The notes: generated by a model not told the origin, from the sequence alone. A stretch of 48,063 nucleotides of DNA from an uncultured Comamonas sp. (GCA_902175065.1 CABIIJ010000050.1:1-48063); one strand, 5' to 3'. Counted from the stretch's first letter, positions 7,675 through 16,713 are shown. A program made the numbers and translations.

Positions 7675-8916
7675 CTCTTTTGGCAGAAACAAGGCTTGCA
7701 GATCGCTGAGGAAGTCGAACCCGCGTTCGGTCGGCTGCACCTGGTTGCCATGGCGCTCCAGCAGTCCCAGGCTTTGCGCCTGTTCCAGCGCCGGGCCGAT
7801 GCGGTTGACCGACAGGCCGGTGCTGGCCGTGAAATCCAGCAGGCTGAAGCCGCCGCGCAGGCGCAGGGCGTTGAGCATGTATTCAAACGGCAGATTCTTG
7901 CGGCGCACGTCCTCGTCGCTGGCCAGCGGCCGGCCTGCCAGGGCAGCATCCATGTAGCGCTGCGGGTCGCGCAGGCGCACCTGGCGCGTGATGCGCTGGG
8001 CAAAGCTGATCTTGCTGTGCGCCCCGGCGCCAATGCCCAGGTAATCGCCAAACTGCCAGTAGTTGCTGTTGTGTACGCACTCGTGGCGCGGCCGGGCGTA
8101 GGCCGAAACCTCGTAGCGCCGCAGGCCCTGCGCAGCCGTGGCGGCGGTGATGGCGTCCAGCATCTCGTAGGCGGTATCGTCCTCGGGCAGCTGCCGGGGC
8201 GGGTGCTTGGCGAAGTAGGTGTTCGGCTCGATGCTCAGGTGGTAGACCGACAGGTGCGGCGGCGCAAACGACAGCGCCGTATCCACATCACGCTGCAGGT
8301 CGGCCAGGGTCTGCCCGGGCAGGGCGTACATCAGGTCCAGGTTGAAAGTCTCGAACGCCTGGGCCGCCTCGGCCACCGCCGCGCGGGCCTGCGCAGCGCT
8401 GTGCACACGCCCCAGCGCCTGCAAAAAGCGGTCGTCGAAGCTTTGCACGCCGATGGACAGGCGCGTCACGCCCGCCCGGGCGAAGGCAGCGAAGCGCTCC
8501 ACCTCGAAGGTGCCGGGGTTGGCCTCCAGCGTGATTTCGCAGCCCGCTTCCAGCGGCAGGCGGGCACGCAGGCCGCTGATGAGCTGGGCGATGGCCTCGG
8601 GGCGGAACAGGCTGGGCGTGCCGCCGCCGATGAAGATGCTGTAGACCGGGCGACCCCAGACCATGCCCAGGCTGGCCTCCAGGTCGGCCATGAGGGCGTC
8701 GATATAGCGCTGCTCGGGCAGTGCGTGCCCCGCGTCCAGCCCGTGCGAGTTGAAGTCGCAGTACGGGCATTTTTTCAAACACCAGGGCAGGTGCACGTAC
8801 AGGGCCAGGGGCGGCAGGGCGCTCAGTTGCAGCGTTCCGGCCCGCATGTAGTGCTGGATGTCCCGGGGCGCCTGGCCCAGGGCGGCGTGGCTGGCAATGT
8901 CGACCGTGCGCGTCAT
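7672..8916 (-). CDS. hemW: radical SAM heme chaperone HemW
   Basis: 414 residues, typical for HemW, a member of the HemN-like radical SAM family now regarded as a heme-trafficking chaperone rather than a coproporphyrinogen oxidase. The N-terminal cluster motif CLKKCPYCDF supplies the CX3CX2C ligands for the 4Fe-4S cluster. It is followed by SIFIGGGTPSLF, the glutamate-containing EANPGTFE and RLSIGVQSFDD, and a C-terminal HemN_C region ending FLSDLQALFL. The start at 8916 leaves 13 bp after rdgB, so the two genes are probably co-transcribed. Older annotation would call it hemN. Confidence 0.92.
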   Translation of the reverse strand: MTRTVDIASHAALGQAPRDIQHYMRAGTLQLSALPPLALYVHLPWCLKKCPYCDFNSHGLDAGHALPEQRYIDALMADLEASLGMVWGRPVYSIFIGGGTPSLFRPEAIAQLISGLRARLPLEAGCEITLEANPGTFEVERFAAFARAGVTRLSIGVQSFDDRFLQALGRVHSAAQARAAVAEAAQAFETFNLDLMYALPGQTLADLQRDVDTALSFAPPHLSVYHLSIEPNTYFAKHPPRQLPEDDTAYEMLDAITAATAAQGLRRYEVSAYARPRHECVHNSNYWQFGDYLGIGAGAHSKISFAQRITRQVRLRDPQRYMDAALAGRPLASDEDVRRKNLPFEYMLNALRLRGGFSLLDFTASTGLSVNRIGPALEQAQSLGLLERHGNQVQPTERGFDFLSDLQALFLPKE

Positions 8917-8929
8917 CGGCCCGTCCCCC

Positions 8930-9532
8930 TCAGGCCAGCCAGGTGGTGCGCAGCAGTTCCATCATCTGGCGGCTGCTGCGGCCACGGTGGCTGAACTGGT
9001 TTTTCTGTTCGGGCGGCATCTGGGCAAAGGTCAGCCCCAGCGCAGGCAGCAGCAGGACGGGATCGAAACCGAAACCGCCGCTGCCCCGGCGTTCGGGAGC
9101 GATCTCCACCGCCACGCGGCCCACGGCGATCAGCGGCTCGGGATCACCCGGATGGCGCACGCCCACCAGGGTGCTGACCATCGCGCCTTTGCGGTTGGCG
9201 TGGGGGGCCAGCTGTTCCAGCACGGCCTGCACGTTGTTGGCGTCGTTTTTCTCGTAGCCGAACCGGGTGCAGTAATACGCCGTGTCCACCCCCGGCAGGC
9301 CGCCAAAGGCATCCAGGCACAGGCCAGCATCGTCGGCAATGGCGGGCAAGCCGGTTTTCTCGGCGGCAAAACGGGCCTTGGAGAGGGCGTTTTCGACAAA
9401 AGTGCAATGCGGCTCGGGCGCCTCGCCGCTGAACAGATCACCCTGGCAGACCAGTTCCACGTCCAGGGGGGCAAAAATGGCCTGCAGCTCGTCGAGCTTG
9501 CCCCGGTTGTTGGAAGCCAAAACTATTTTCAT
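8930..9532 (-). CDS. rdgB: RdgB/HAM1 family non-canonical purine NTP pyrophosphatase
   Basis: 200 residues. The enzyme hydrolyses dITP, XTP and ITP to the monophosphates and pyrophosphate, keeping deaminated purines out of nucleic acids. Family motifs are intact: SNNRGKLDEL at the N-terminus (substrate triphosphate binding), TFVENALSKARFAAEKTGLP, the catalytic ADDAGLCLDAFGGLPGVD region, and GFGFDPVLLLP plus FSHRGRSSRQM near the C-terminus. It is followed closely by hemW on the same strand. A short hairpin lies 19 bp upstream of the start codon. Confidence 0.95.
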   Translation of the reverse strand: MKIVLASNNRGKLDELQAIFAPLDVELVCQGDLFSGEAPEPHCTFVENALSKARFAAEKTGLPAIADDAGLCLDAFGGLPGVDTAYYCTRFGYEKNDANNVQAVLEQLAPHANRKGAMVSTLVGVRHPGDPEPLIAVGRVAVEIAPERRGSGGFGFDPVLLLPALGLTFAQMPPEQKNQFSHRGRSSRQMMELLRTTWLA

Positions 9533-9550
9533 AAGAAATCGGACATTGAC

Positions 9551-9574
9551 GCTTGATGGCCAAGCGCATCAAGC
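9551..9574. repeat. short comamonad-type hairpin upstream of rdgB
   Basis: GCTTGATG (9551-9558) pairs with CATCAAGC (9567-9574) across an 8-nt loop, flanked by AT-rich TATTTATTTTGA. The AGCTTGATGCGCTTGG composition resembles a hairpin family I associate with Comamonadaceae intergenic regions. It falls between the end of the phosphatase gene and the rdgB start, so it may end phosphatase transcription or lie in the rdgB leader. Confidence 0.5.
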
Positions 9575-9666
9575 TATTTATTTTGAAAAAAAGCAGGCCT
9601 GGAGTGTGCGCCAAAGCACAAATCCCCAAGGGAAGGTCTGCATAACGCAAGCCGCCAGGGGCCTGC

Positions 9667-10572
9667 CTACACTTTCTTCTGCACTGCCGAACGGCGGATG
9701 GCGGCATTGATCTCCGCAATGCTGCGTTCGATCTCGGCCTCGTCGAGGCTGACGTCGAAGCCTTCCAGGTCTTGCAGGGACTGGATGGTCGAGGCAAAGG
9801 CCTCATCGCTGTCCTGGGTGTCGATGGCCATCGGCTCGGCCTCGTCCTGCTCCCACTGCACGGCCAGCGCGGTGACGTTGTCGCTTTTGCTGCCCGCCAC
9901 CTGCAAGGCGGCATCGACCAGCGCAGGCACGGCGTTCTGCACCGGGGAATGGCTCAGGCGCTGCAGCAGCACATGCTCCTGCAACACGTCCCACAGCCCG
10001 TCGGAGCACAGCAACAGCCGGTCGTCCTGCTGCAGGGTGTGCGGCCCGGCCAGATCGACGACCGGCGCCGTCTCGGCCCCCAGGCAGGTGTAGAGCACGT
10101 TGCGGTTGAGAATCTTGTGCGCCAGCTTCAGGGCGCTGGCACGGTCCATCTCGGCATACGAGTGGTCACGCGTGCGGGCCTGCAAGACCCCCGAACGCAC
10201 CCAGTACAGGCGCGAATCGCCGCAGTGGATCCAGCTGACCTGCCCTTCCTGGATCACCGCCGCCACCAGCGTCGTGCGCGGCGCATCGCTCATGCGCTTG
10301 TGGCGGCCATAGGCCTGGATGCGCTCGTGCGCCAGCATCAGGCCCTGGCGCAGGAAACCACGCACATCGGCCAGCCGGGGCGTGGCCTGGCGCTGGAACT
10401 CGGCCGCCATGGTCTGCAGGGCCAGTTGCGCCGCGATCTCGCCTTCGGCATGGCCGCCCATGCCGTCGGCCAGGACGAACAGCGCCGCCTCGCGGGTATA
10501 GCAATACCCCATGCGGTCTTCATTGGTGGCACGGCCGCCACGGCGGCTGAGTTGAAAAACGGAAAACTTCAT
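9667..10572 (-). CDS. PP2C-family protein serine/threonine phosphatase
   Basis: 301 residues. The first 245 form a PP2C domain: NEDRMGY, FVLADGMGGHAEGE (metal-binding Asp and Gly), WIHCGDSRLYW, LLLCSDGLWDVL and KSDNVTALAVQ, so both metal-binding aspartates are kept. An acidic extension of about 50 residues (DTQDSDEAFASTIQSLQDLE) follows and is not part of the usual domain; it may be a docking or kinase-target region. The ATG overlaps the stop of the upstream kinase gene as ATGA, so the two are translated as a pair and probably act on the same substrates with opposite effects. Confidence 0.9.
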   Translation of the reverse strand: MKFSVFQLSRRGGRATNEDRMGYCYTREAALFVLADGMGGHAEGEIAAQLALQTMAAEFQRQATPRLADVRGFLRQGLMLAHERIQAYGRHKRMSDAPRTTLVAAVIQEGQVSWIHCGDSRLYWVRSGVLQARTRDHSYAEMDRASALKLAHKILNRNVLYTCLGAETAPVVDLAGPHTLQQDDRLLLCSDGLWDVLQEHVLLQRLSHSPVQNAVPALVDAALQVAGSKSDNVTALAVQWEQDEAEPMAIDTQDSDEAFASTIQSLQDLEGFDVSLDEAEIERSIAEINAAIRRSAVQKKV

Positions 10573-11588
10573 GGTGCTTTCTGTTGCTGCAGCGCCGATG
10601 AATGCAAGGACAACCCGCCCGGCCCCTGGCCCATGAAGGCCCCCAGTTGCAGGCGCACCCGCTCGGCCATGGTCAGCGGGGTATAGCGGCGCTCGGCATC
10701 GTGGGTCAGGGCCTTGTGCAACGCGAACACCGATTGCGGGCGACTGAGCGCCTCCAGTTCCATGGCCCACTGCACCAGCTCCAGCAGGTTGTCCGAGTAG
10801 CTGCCGCGCAGCCGCGCCAGTACCGTGGGCAGGGAATCTTGCCCCTGGCGCTTGGGCACATCCGGCGGTGCCTGACCGGTCATGCACACGTAAATGCACG
10901 CACCGATGGCGTAAATGTCCGTCCACGGCCCCATGGTGCCGCCGCCCTTGCGGTACATCTCGGGGGCGGCAAAGCCGGGGGTATACATGGGACGCACGAA
11001 GTTGCCTTGCTGATTGAGCACTTCGCGGGCCGCGCCGAAGTCGATCATCACGGCCCGGTCGTCGTCGGTGATGAAGATGTTCGCCGGCTTGATGTCCAGG
11101 TGCAGCATCTTGTGCTGGTGCACGATGCGCAGACCGCGCAGCACCTCGTCGAACAACGAACGGATGGTCGATTCGCGCAGCACCTTGGGCTGCTTGCGCC
11201 CCCGGGCCAGCAGGACGTACTCCTGCAGGGAAGCCCCCTGCAGGTAGTTCATCACCATGTACACCGTCTCGTTCTCGCGGAAGAAATTGAGCACGCTGAC
11301 CACCGACGGGTGGGAGATCTGCGTCAGCGCCCGGCCTTCCTCGAAAAAGCTTTTCAATCCCAGACGGTACAGGGACAGCTTCTCGGGCGCCACCTGGGGC
11401 ACCTTCTGCCCGGCATCCCGCGTGACCAGGGCCGCCGGCAGGTATTCCTTGATCGCCACTTCCTGCCCCTGCTCGTCGCGGGCCTGGTACACCACGCCAA
11501 AGCCCCCGGCTGCCAACCGCCGGACGATGCGATAGTCCCCAATCACGGTATCAGGAGGCAGTGCGGCAGGTTTGGGTTTAGTCGTCAT
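10569..11588 (-). CDS. eukaryotic-like serine/threonine protein kinase
   Basis: 339 residues, soluble, with no membrane helix or extracellular sensor. Kinase subdomains visible: GGFGVVY glycine loop, catalytic lysine in VAIKEYLP, HLDIKPANIF catalytic loop with its Asp and Asn, DFGAAR magnesium loop, and APEMYRKG/TDIYAIGACIY in the C-lobe. The start at 11588 (MTTKPKPA) is preferred because the kinase fold begins soon after. It overlaps the PP2C gene by 4 bp. The pair sits among housekeeping genes rather than in a type VI secretion locus, so a role in general stress or metabolic regulation is more likely, though the substrate is unknown. Confidence 0.9.
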   Translation of the reverse strand: MTTKPKPAALPPDTVIGDYRIVRRLAAGGFGVVYQARDEQGQEVAIKEYLPAALVTRDAGQKVPQVAPEKLSLYRLGLKSFFEEGRALTQISHPSVVSVLNFFRENETVYMVMNYLQGASLQEYVLLARGRKQPKVLRESTIRSLFDEVLRGLRIVHQHKMLHLDIKPANIFITDDDRAVMIDFGAAREVLNQQGNFVRPMYTPGFAAPEMYRKGGGTMGPWTDIYAIGACIYVCMTGQAPPDVPKRQGQDSLPTVLARLRGSYSDNLLELVQWAMELEALSRPQSVFALHKALTHDAERRYTPLTMAERVRLQLGAFMGQGPGGLSLHSSALQQQKAP

Positions 11589-11664
11589 TTTTGCGCCGGG
11601 ACACCCCGCAGGCAGCACAGAAACCGGATAATCCCCGGCATTGCAAGCAACCCGAGACAAGGTA

Positions 11665-12573
11665 ATGCCAGTTTACAGCATGACCGGATACGCCAGCGCC
11701 CAGCTGGCACCGGACTCTCCGGATGCACAACCCGGTGCATCCGCTTTTCGCCTGGGGCTGGAAATCCGTGCCGTCAATAGCCGCTTTTTGGATCTGACCT
11801 TTCGCCTGCCCGAGGAACTGCGGGCGCAGGAACCCGTCCTGCGCACCCTGCTGACTGCCCAGCTCAAGCGCGGCAAGGTCGAGGTGCGGGCGGCCATCGA
11901 ACAAGACGCCAACGCCAGCCTGCCCCAACCCAGCGCAGCCCTGCTGCAGCGCCTGGGCATGGTGCAGGAGCAGGTGCAGGCATGGCTGCCAGACGCCAAG
12001 GCCCTGACCGTGGCCGACGCCCTGCGCCTGGCCGGCAGCAACACCACCGTGCACACCGACTGGGCCAGCATCGTGCCGCCGCTGGCCGAAGAAACCATTG
12101 CCGCCCTGCTGGACGCCCGCGCCCGCGAAGGCAAGCGCCTGGCGCGGATGCTGCTTGACCGCATCGCGCAACTGCGCAGCCTGGCCGCCCAGGCCACGCC
12201 GCTGGTGCCGCAACTGGTCGAGCAGCAGCGCCAGCGTTTTCTGGAGCGCTGGCAGGAAGCCCTGGGCCTGGCCGAAGGGCAAATCCCGCCCGAGGCAGCC
12301 CAGGACCGCGCCCTGACGGAGGCCACGGCCTTCGCCATCCGCATCGACGTAGCCGAGGAAATCACCCGCCTGGACGCCCACCTCGAAGAGATCGAGCGCC
12401 TGCTGAAAAAAGGCGGCGAAATCGGCAAGCGCCTGGACTTCCTCATCCAGGAACTGCACCGCGAGGCCAACACCCTGGGTTCCAAGTCCGCCACGCTGGA
12501 GCTGACCCGCATCAGCGTGGACATGAAGGTGCTGATCGAGCAGATGCGCGAACAGGTGCAGAACATCGAATAG
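11665..12573 (+). CDS. yicC: YicC family endoribonuclease
   Basis: 302 residues beginning [12 protein letters not shown], the typical YicC start, with [19 protein letters not shown] and the C-terminal DUF1732 part [18 protein letters not shown] / [16 protein letters not shown]. YicC proteins are endoribonucleases; in E. coli YicC is linked to turnover of a small RNA and to stationary-phase growth. It is divergent from the kinase gene and lies just upstream of gmk, the usual context in proteobacteria. A clear hairpin-plus-T terminator follows. Confidence 0.92.
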   Translation: MPVYSMTGYASAQLAPDSPDAQPGASAFRLGLEIRAVNSRFLDLTFRLPEELRAQEPVLRTLLTAQLKRGKVEVRAAIEQDANASLPQPSAALLQRLGMVQEQVQAWLPDAKALTVADALRLAGSNTTVHTDWASIVPPLAEETIAALLDARAREGKRLARMLLDRIAQLRSLAAQATPLVPQLVEQQRQRFLERWQEALGLAEGQIPPEAAQDRALTEATAFAIRIDVAEEITRLDAHLEEIERLLKKGGEIGKRLDFLIQELHREANTLGSKSATLELTRISVDMKVLIEQMREQVQNIE

Positions 12574-12604
12574 GCTGCGCCAACGCACCGCAGCAAAACC
12601 CACA

Positions 12605-12626
12605 GGGCGCCACAGGCGCCCTTTTT
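12605..12626 (+). terminator. rho-independent terminator after yicC
   Basis: GGGCGCC-ACA-GGCGCCC (12605-12621) followed by five T. It ends the yicC transcript and separates it from gmk, whose start lies 33 bp further on, so gmk must have its own promoter in or beside the hairpin. Confidence 0.85.
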
Positions 12627-12658
12627 CAAGGACAATCGCCGCTTTGCACCTCTTGTGT

Positions 12659-13285
12659 ATGCAACAACTGCCTGGAAACCTGTTTGTCGTTGCCGCCCCG
12701 AGCGGGGCCGGCAAATCCAGCCTGGTCAAGGCCCTGCGTTCCTTTGACGCACGGGTCTACCCCTCGGTCTCCCACACCACGCGCCCCCCGCGCGGCCAGG
12801 AAAAGCATGGCCGCGAGTATTTCTTCGCCTCCGAAGCCGAATTCGACGCCATGGTCGCCGCCGATGCCTTCATCGAATGGGCCAACGTCCACGGCAAGCG
12901 CTACGGCACCTCGAAAAAAGGTATCCAGGATCGCCTGGCCAACGGTGACGACGTGCTGCTGGAAATCGACTACCAGGGGGCGCTGCAGGTGCGCACCGCC
13001 TTTCCCCAGGCCGTGCTGATCTTCATCCTGCCGCCCAGTTGGGAAGAGCTGCGCTCGCGCCTGGAAAACCGGGGCGAGGATGCGCCCGAGGTGATCGAAC
13101 TGCGCATGAAAAACGCCGCCACCGAGATGGCCCAGGTCAAGGAATTCGACTTCGTTATAATCAATGAGTTATTCGAAACTGCGCTGTTTGACCTGAAAGC
13201 CATCATCCACGCACAGCGTCTGAAGTACGTCAGCCAGCGCCGCCTGCGTTCGGATGTCTTTGCTTCGCTGAACCTCGCCCTCTAA
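12659..13285 (+). CDS. gmk: guanylate kinase
   Basis: 208 residues. It phosphorylates GMP to GDP with ATP, feeding GTP and (p)ppGpp synthesis. The P-loop is [13 protein letters not shown] near the N-terminus, followed by the GMP-binding [20 protein letters not shown] and [12 protein letters not shown]. Length and motif order are normal. The ATG at 12659 fits the family start; the leader is very short and has no clear ribosome site. It is followed by rpoZ and spoT, the classic gmk-rpoZ-spoT order that groups guanine nucleotide and stringent-response functions. Confidence 0.96.
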   Translation: MQQLPGNLFVVAAPSGAGKSSLVKALRSFDARVYPSVSHTTRPPRGQEKHGREYFFASEAEFDAMVAADAFIEWANVHGKRYGTSKKGIQDRLANGDDVLLEIDYQGALQVRTAFPQAVLIFILPPSWEELRSRLENRGEDAPEVIELRMKNAATEMAQVKEFDFVIINELFETALFDLKAIIHAQRLKYVSQRRLRSDVFASLNLAL

Positions 13286-13311
13286 TCCTTATTTGCCGGA
13301 GTACCCTGCCA

Positions 13312-13515
13312 ATGGCACGCATTACCGTGGAAGACTGCCTGGAGCAGATCCCCAACCGTTTCCAACTCGTCCTGGCCGCCACTTACCGCGCCCGGATGCT
13401 CAGCCAGGGCCACACCCCCAAGGTGGAATGCCAGAACAAGCCGGCCGTCACCGCCCTGCGCGAAATCGCCGAGGGCAAGGTGGGCGTTGAAATGCTGAAA
13501 AAGGTTCCAGGATAG
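13312..13515 (+). CDS. rpoZ: RNA polymerase omega subunit
   Basis: 67 residues starting [20 protein letters not shown], the standard omega N-terminus, with [10 protein letters not shown] and [17 protein letters not shown]. Omega helps assemble RNA polymerase around beta-prime and forms part of one ppGpp-binding site, which fits its place between gmk and spoT. GGAG lies about 10 bp upstream of the ATG. It starts 26 bp after gmk and is followed by a strong terminator. Confidence 0.96.
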   Translation: MARITVEDCLEQIPNRFQLVLAATYRARMLSQGHTPKVECQNKPAVTALREIAEGKVGVEMLKKVPG

Positions 13516-13560
13516 GTTCAAACCTGCGTACCGGCCCCCTGCATTACCGCAGAGAATAAG

Positions 13561-13586
13561 AGCACCGCAATCGCGGTGCTTTTTTT
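13561..13586 (+). terminator. rho-independent terminator after rpoZ
   Basis: A perfect 8-bp stem, AGCACCGC (13561-13568) with GCGGTGCT (13573-13580), a 4-nt loop and a run of at least six T. It should end the gmk-rpoZ transcript, so spoT needs a separate promoter. Confidence 0.92.
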
Positions 13587-13589
13587 CAC

Positions 13590-13618
13590 CTTTGCGCAGG
13601 CTTGTTTTCTCACGCTAC
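13590..13618 (+). promoter_or_regulatory. candidate spoT promoter
   Basis: TTGCGC (13590-13595) and TACATT (13613-13618) are spaced by 17 bp, directly after the rpoZ terminator. The predicted transcription start would fall within a few bases of the spoT ATG at 13628, giving a leaderless or nearly leaderless message. This is inferred from hexamer matches only. Confidence 0.4.
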
Positions 13619-13627
13619 ATTTGGCCT

Positions 13628-15883
13628 ATGAACGCGGCTGTCACCACATCGTCCTTTCCTTCCATTCCCATCCCCAAGGATCTCCCCGAGCCCGAACGTC
13701 TGCGGGCCGCTGCCGAGGTGTCGGCCCAGCATTTCGAGCACCTGTCCGGCTTTCTCGGCTACCTGGACAGTGCCAGCGTCGGCATGGTGCGCCGTGCCTG
13801 GCAGTTTGCCGACAAGGCCCACCGCAACCAGTGGCGCAGCAGCGGCGACCCATACATCACCCACCCGATTGCCGTGGCCGGCATCTGCGCCAACTGGAAG
13901 CTGGACGCCCAGGCGCTGTCCGCCGCCCTGCTGCACGATGCGATGGAGGACTGCGGCATCACCAAGGACGATTTGCGCGAGCAGTTCGACGAGACGGTGG
14001 CCGAGCTGGTCGATGGCCTGACCAAGCTGGACAAGCTGCACTTCAACACCCGCGAGGAGAGCCAGGCCGAGTCCTTCCGCAAGATGCTGCTGGCCATGGC
14101 CAAGGATGTGCGCGTCATCCTCATCAAGCTGGCCGACCGCACGCACAACATGCGCACCATGAGCGACATGCCGCGCAGCAAGTGGGGCCGCATTTCGTCG
14201 GAAACGCTGGAAATCTTCGCCCCCATCGCCCACCGCCTCGGGCTGAACCAGTCCTACCGCGAATTGCAGGACCTGTCCTTCCGCCACCTGCACCCCTGGC
14301 GCTATGCCACGCTGGAAAAGGCGATCGGCAAATCGCGCTCGCGCCGGCGCGACCTGGTGCAGCGCGTGCACAACGAAGTGCAGGCCATGTTCGAGCGCCT
14401 GGGCCTGACGGCCCGCCTGGCCGGGCGCGAGAACACCCTGTTCGCCCTGTACCAGAAGATGCAGCGCCAGCACCAGAGCTTTGCCCAGGTGACGGATATT
14501 TACGGCTTTCGCATCATCCTGCCCACGACCACCGACTGCTACACCGCCCTGGGGGTGCTGCACCAGCTCTACAAGCCGGTGCCGGGGCGTTTCAAGGACC
14601 ACATCGCCATCGCCAAGAACAACGGCTACCAGTCGCTGCACACCACGCTGGTGGGGCCGTCGGGGGTGAACATCGAGTTCCAGCTGCGCACCGAGTCGAT
14701 GCACATCGTCGCCGAGGCCGGGGTGGCCGCGCACTGGCTCTACAAGTCCGAGGGCCAGCAGGAGGCGCTGAACACCAAGTGGCTGCAATCGCTGCTGGAC
14801 ATCCAGAACGAGACGCGCGATGCCAGCGAGTTCTGGGACAACGTGAAGGTCGACCTGTTTCCCGATTCGATCTACGTTTTCACGCCCAAGAGCAAGGTGT
14901 TCTCCATGCCGCACGGGGCCACGGCGATCGACTTTGCCTACGCCATCCACAGCAACGTCGGCCACCATGCCACCGGGGCCGTCATCAACGGCGAGGCGGC
15001 CAGCCTGCGCACGGCGCTGAAAAGCGGCGACGTGGTGGAGATCACCCTCGACGAGAACGCCGAACCCAACCCGATGTGGCTGAACTTTGCCAAGACCGGG
15101 CGGGCCCGCTCGAAGATCCGCAACCATCTCAAGACCGTGGCGCAGACCGAATCGGCCGCCCTGGGCGAGCAGCTCCTGGCCCAGGCCCTGCGCGAGGAAG
15201 GGATTGCCGAGCTGCCCGCCGACGAGGATGCGCAGGAAGCGCTGTGGCAAGCGGTGCTCAAGCCCGGCCAGACCCAGACCGAGCTGCTGTCGGACATCGG
15301 CCTGGGCCGCCAGGTGGCCACCCTGGTGGCGCAGCAGATCACCTCCTACCTGCTGCACCAGGGCCAGCGCCCCGATGCCCTGCTGCTGACCCAGCAGCGC
15401 TTCACGCAGGACACCCGGCCGCACAGCAGCGTCATCCTGGACAACCAGAACCGCGCCGCCACCCATTACGCCCCGTGCTGCACCCCGGTGCCGGGGGATG
15501 CCGTCACCGGCTACCTGGGCCACGGCGACGGCCTGCACGTGCACCGCAGCGACTGTGCCGAAGCGCAGCGCCTGCTGGAGCGCCAGCCCGAGCGCCAGAT
15601 TGCCGTCGAGTGGGGCGAGGACGCCAGCAGCGGGCACCTGTACAACGCCAACATCACCCTGGCCGTGCAGAACGGCCGGGGCGTGCTGGCCCGCATCACG
15701 CAGGTGCTGGCCGATACCGACGTGGATATCCGCCGCGTGGACATCGAGGACGAGTCGGCCATGCAGACCACCGTGCTGCGCTTTACCGTCGCCGTACACG
15801 ATGCGCTGCAACTGGAGACGGCGCTGCGGGCGCTGCGCCGCAATACCGTGGTGCTGAGTTGCAGCCGGGTGCTGGCCCCGTGA
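13628..15883 (+). CDS. spoT: bifunctional (p)ppGpp synthetase/hydrolase SpoT
   Basis: 751 residues with all Rel/Spo domains in order. The hydrolase HD domain has His79 in YITHPIAVAG and His103-Asp104 in LLHDAMED; the synthetase domain has RIILPTTTDCY, YQSLHTTLVGP and the substrate-binding FQLRTESMH followed by AEAGVAAHWLYK. A TGS domain (DSIYVFTPKSKVFSMPHGAT) and a C-terminal ACT domain (DTDVDIRRVDIEDES) follow. The intact HD motif argues for an active hydrolase. The start MNAAVTTSS at 13628 has no ribosome site and lies very near a predicted promoter. Confidence 0.95.
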   Translation: MNAAVTTSSFPSIPIPKDLPEPERLRAAAEVSAQHFEHLSGFLGYLDSASVGMVRRAWQFADKAHRNQWRSSGDPYITHPIAVAGICANWKLDAQALSAALLHDAMEDCGITKDDLREQFDETVAELVDGLTKLDKLHFNTREESQAESFRKMLLAMAKDVRVILIKLADRTHNMRTMSDMPRSKWGRISSETLEIFAPIAHRLGLNQSYRELQDLSFRHLHPWRYATLEKAIGKSRSRRRDLVQRVHNEVQAMFERLGLTARLAGRENTLFALYQKMQRQHQSFAQVTDIYGFRIILPTTTDCYTALGVLHQLYKPVPGRFKDHIAIAKNNGYQSLHTTLVGPSGVNIEFQLRTESMHIVAEAGVAAHWLYKSEGQQEALNTKWLQSLLDIQNETRDASEFWDNVKVDLFPDSIYVFTPKSKVFSMPHGATAIDFAYAIHSNVGHHATGAVINGEAASLRTALKSGDVVEITLDENAEPNPMWLNFAKTGRARSKIRNHLKTVAQTESAALGEQLLAQALREEGIAELPADEDAQEALWQAVLKPGQTQTELLSDIGLGRQVATLVAQQITSYLLHQGQRPDALLLTQQRFTQDTRPHSSVILDNQNRAATHYAPCCTPVPGDAVTGYLGHGDGLHVHRSDCAEAQRLLERQPERQIAVEWGEDASSGHLYNANITLAVQNGRGVLARITQVLADTDVDIRRVDIEDESAMQTTVLRFTVAVHDALQLETALRALRRNTVVLSCSRVLAP

Positions 15884-15893
15884 TTTAAAAATA

Positions 15894-15970
15894 TAGCTTT
15901 TACCGCCCATGAATAAAGGGATTCAATGTTAAAAACCATTGAATCCCTTTGTTCATCAGCGGAACAAGCT
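15894..15970. terminator. long palindrome B, probable bidirectional terminator
   Basis: Arms of about 35 bp (15894-15928 and 15937-15970) share the inner sequence AAAGGGATTCAATG. The outer right arm is the complement of AGCTTGTTCCGCTGATGAA. It lies between the convergent ends of spoT and greB and reaches the greB stop codon. It is the second member of the palindrome family seen at 7597. Confidence 0.7.
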
Positions 15971-16542
15971 CACTTTTTACTGGATTGCGGGTACTCCACC
16001 GCCAAGACTTCCAAAGTGCGCACCCCGGCGGGCGTGGGCAGCGGCACCTCGTCGCCCACCCGCGCCCTGAGCAGGGCACGCGCCACCGGGGCCACCCAAC
16101 TGACCTGGCCCTGGCTGGTTTGCGCCTCGTCGATGCCCAGGATGGTGATGGTGCGCTGCACGTCCTCATCGTCCACATAGGTCACCGTGGCGCCAAAGAA
16201 CACCTGGTCGCTGCCCGCGTGAACGCCTGGATCGACCACCTCGGCCATTTCCAGGCGCTTGGTCAGGAACCGGATGCGCCGGTCGATTTCCCGCAGGCGG
16301 CGCTTGCCGTACAGGTAGTCGCCGTTTTCCGAACGGTCACCGTTGCTGGCGGCCCAGTGCACGGTTTCCACCACCTTGGGGCGCTCCTCGTCGATCAGGG
16401 CCAGCAGCTCGGCTTTCAGCACGGCGTAGCCTTGCGGGGTCATGTAGTTCTTGCTGCCGGAGGGGATTTTCGGCAGGCTGGGCAGGTCGTCATCGTCGTC
16501 GTCCAGTTGCCCGTCGGGTTCTTTGGTGAAGGCTTTGCTCAT
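15970..16542 (-). CDS. greB: transcription elongation factor GreB
   Basis: 190 residues. GreB stimulates the RNA-cleavage activity of backtracked RNA polymerase. The coiled-coil tip and arm are recognisable: MTPQGYAVLKAEL, GDRSENGDYLYGKRRLREID, RRIRFLTKRLE, followed by the FKBP-like C-terminal domain with VFFGATVTY and DEAQTSQGQVSWVAPVA. The YLYGKRRLREIDRR form distinguishes GreB from GreA. The N-terminus carries an acidic run (DGQLDDDDDDLPS) that is longer than in E. coli GreB. The start MSKAFTK at 16542 was chosen over an upstream ATG that adds unlikely sequence. Confidence 0.94.
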   Translation of the reverse strand: MSKAFTKEPDGQLDDDDDDLPSLPKIPSGSKNYMTPQGYAVLKAELLALIDEERPKVVETVHWAASNGDRSENGDYLYGKRRLREIDRRIRFLTKRLEMAEVVDPGVHAGSDQVFFGATVTYVDDEDVQRTITILGIDEAQTSQGQVSWVAPVARALLRARVGDEVPLPTPAGVRTLEVLAVEYPQSSKK

Positions 16543-16606
16543 GGCGGCGATCTTCACACAAGCGCACGGCTGCGCCAACGGGCAGGCCTGCCCTGCGGGC
16601 GGGCTT

Positions 16607-16624
16607 TTGCCTCAAATTGGTGCA
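16607..16624 (+). promoter_or_regulatory. candidate NtrC enhancer site upstream of glnA
   Basis: TTGCCTCAAATTGGTGCA resembles the NtrC dyad TGCACC-N5-GGTGCA, with a perfect right half. Its end lies 89 bp before the end of the sigma-54 -12 element, a normal enhancer distance. A second GGTGCACC palindrome lies at 16637-16644. Confidence 0.5.
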
Positions 16625-16698
16625 GCATCGCCCGGCGGTGCACCGCGATGGCTCATCGGCGTCCACCCCCGGAGGGATGGCCCGCCCTGGCATGAAGA

Positions 16699-16713
16699 TG
16701 GCACGCTTGTTGC
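16699..16713 (+). promoter_or_regulatory. sigma-54 promoter of glnA
   Basis: TGGCACG-CTTG-TTGC matches the -24/-12 consensus TGGCACG-N4-TTGC at every fixed base. It lies 45 bp upstream of the glnA ATG. It implies NtrC-dependent transcription under nitrogen limitation. Confidence 0.88.
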
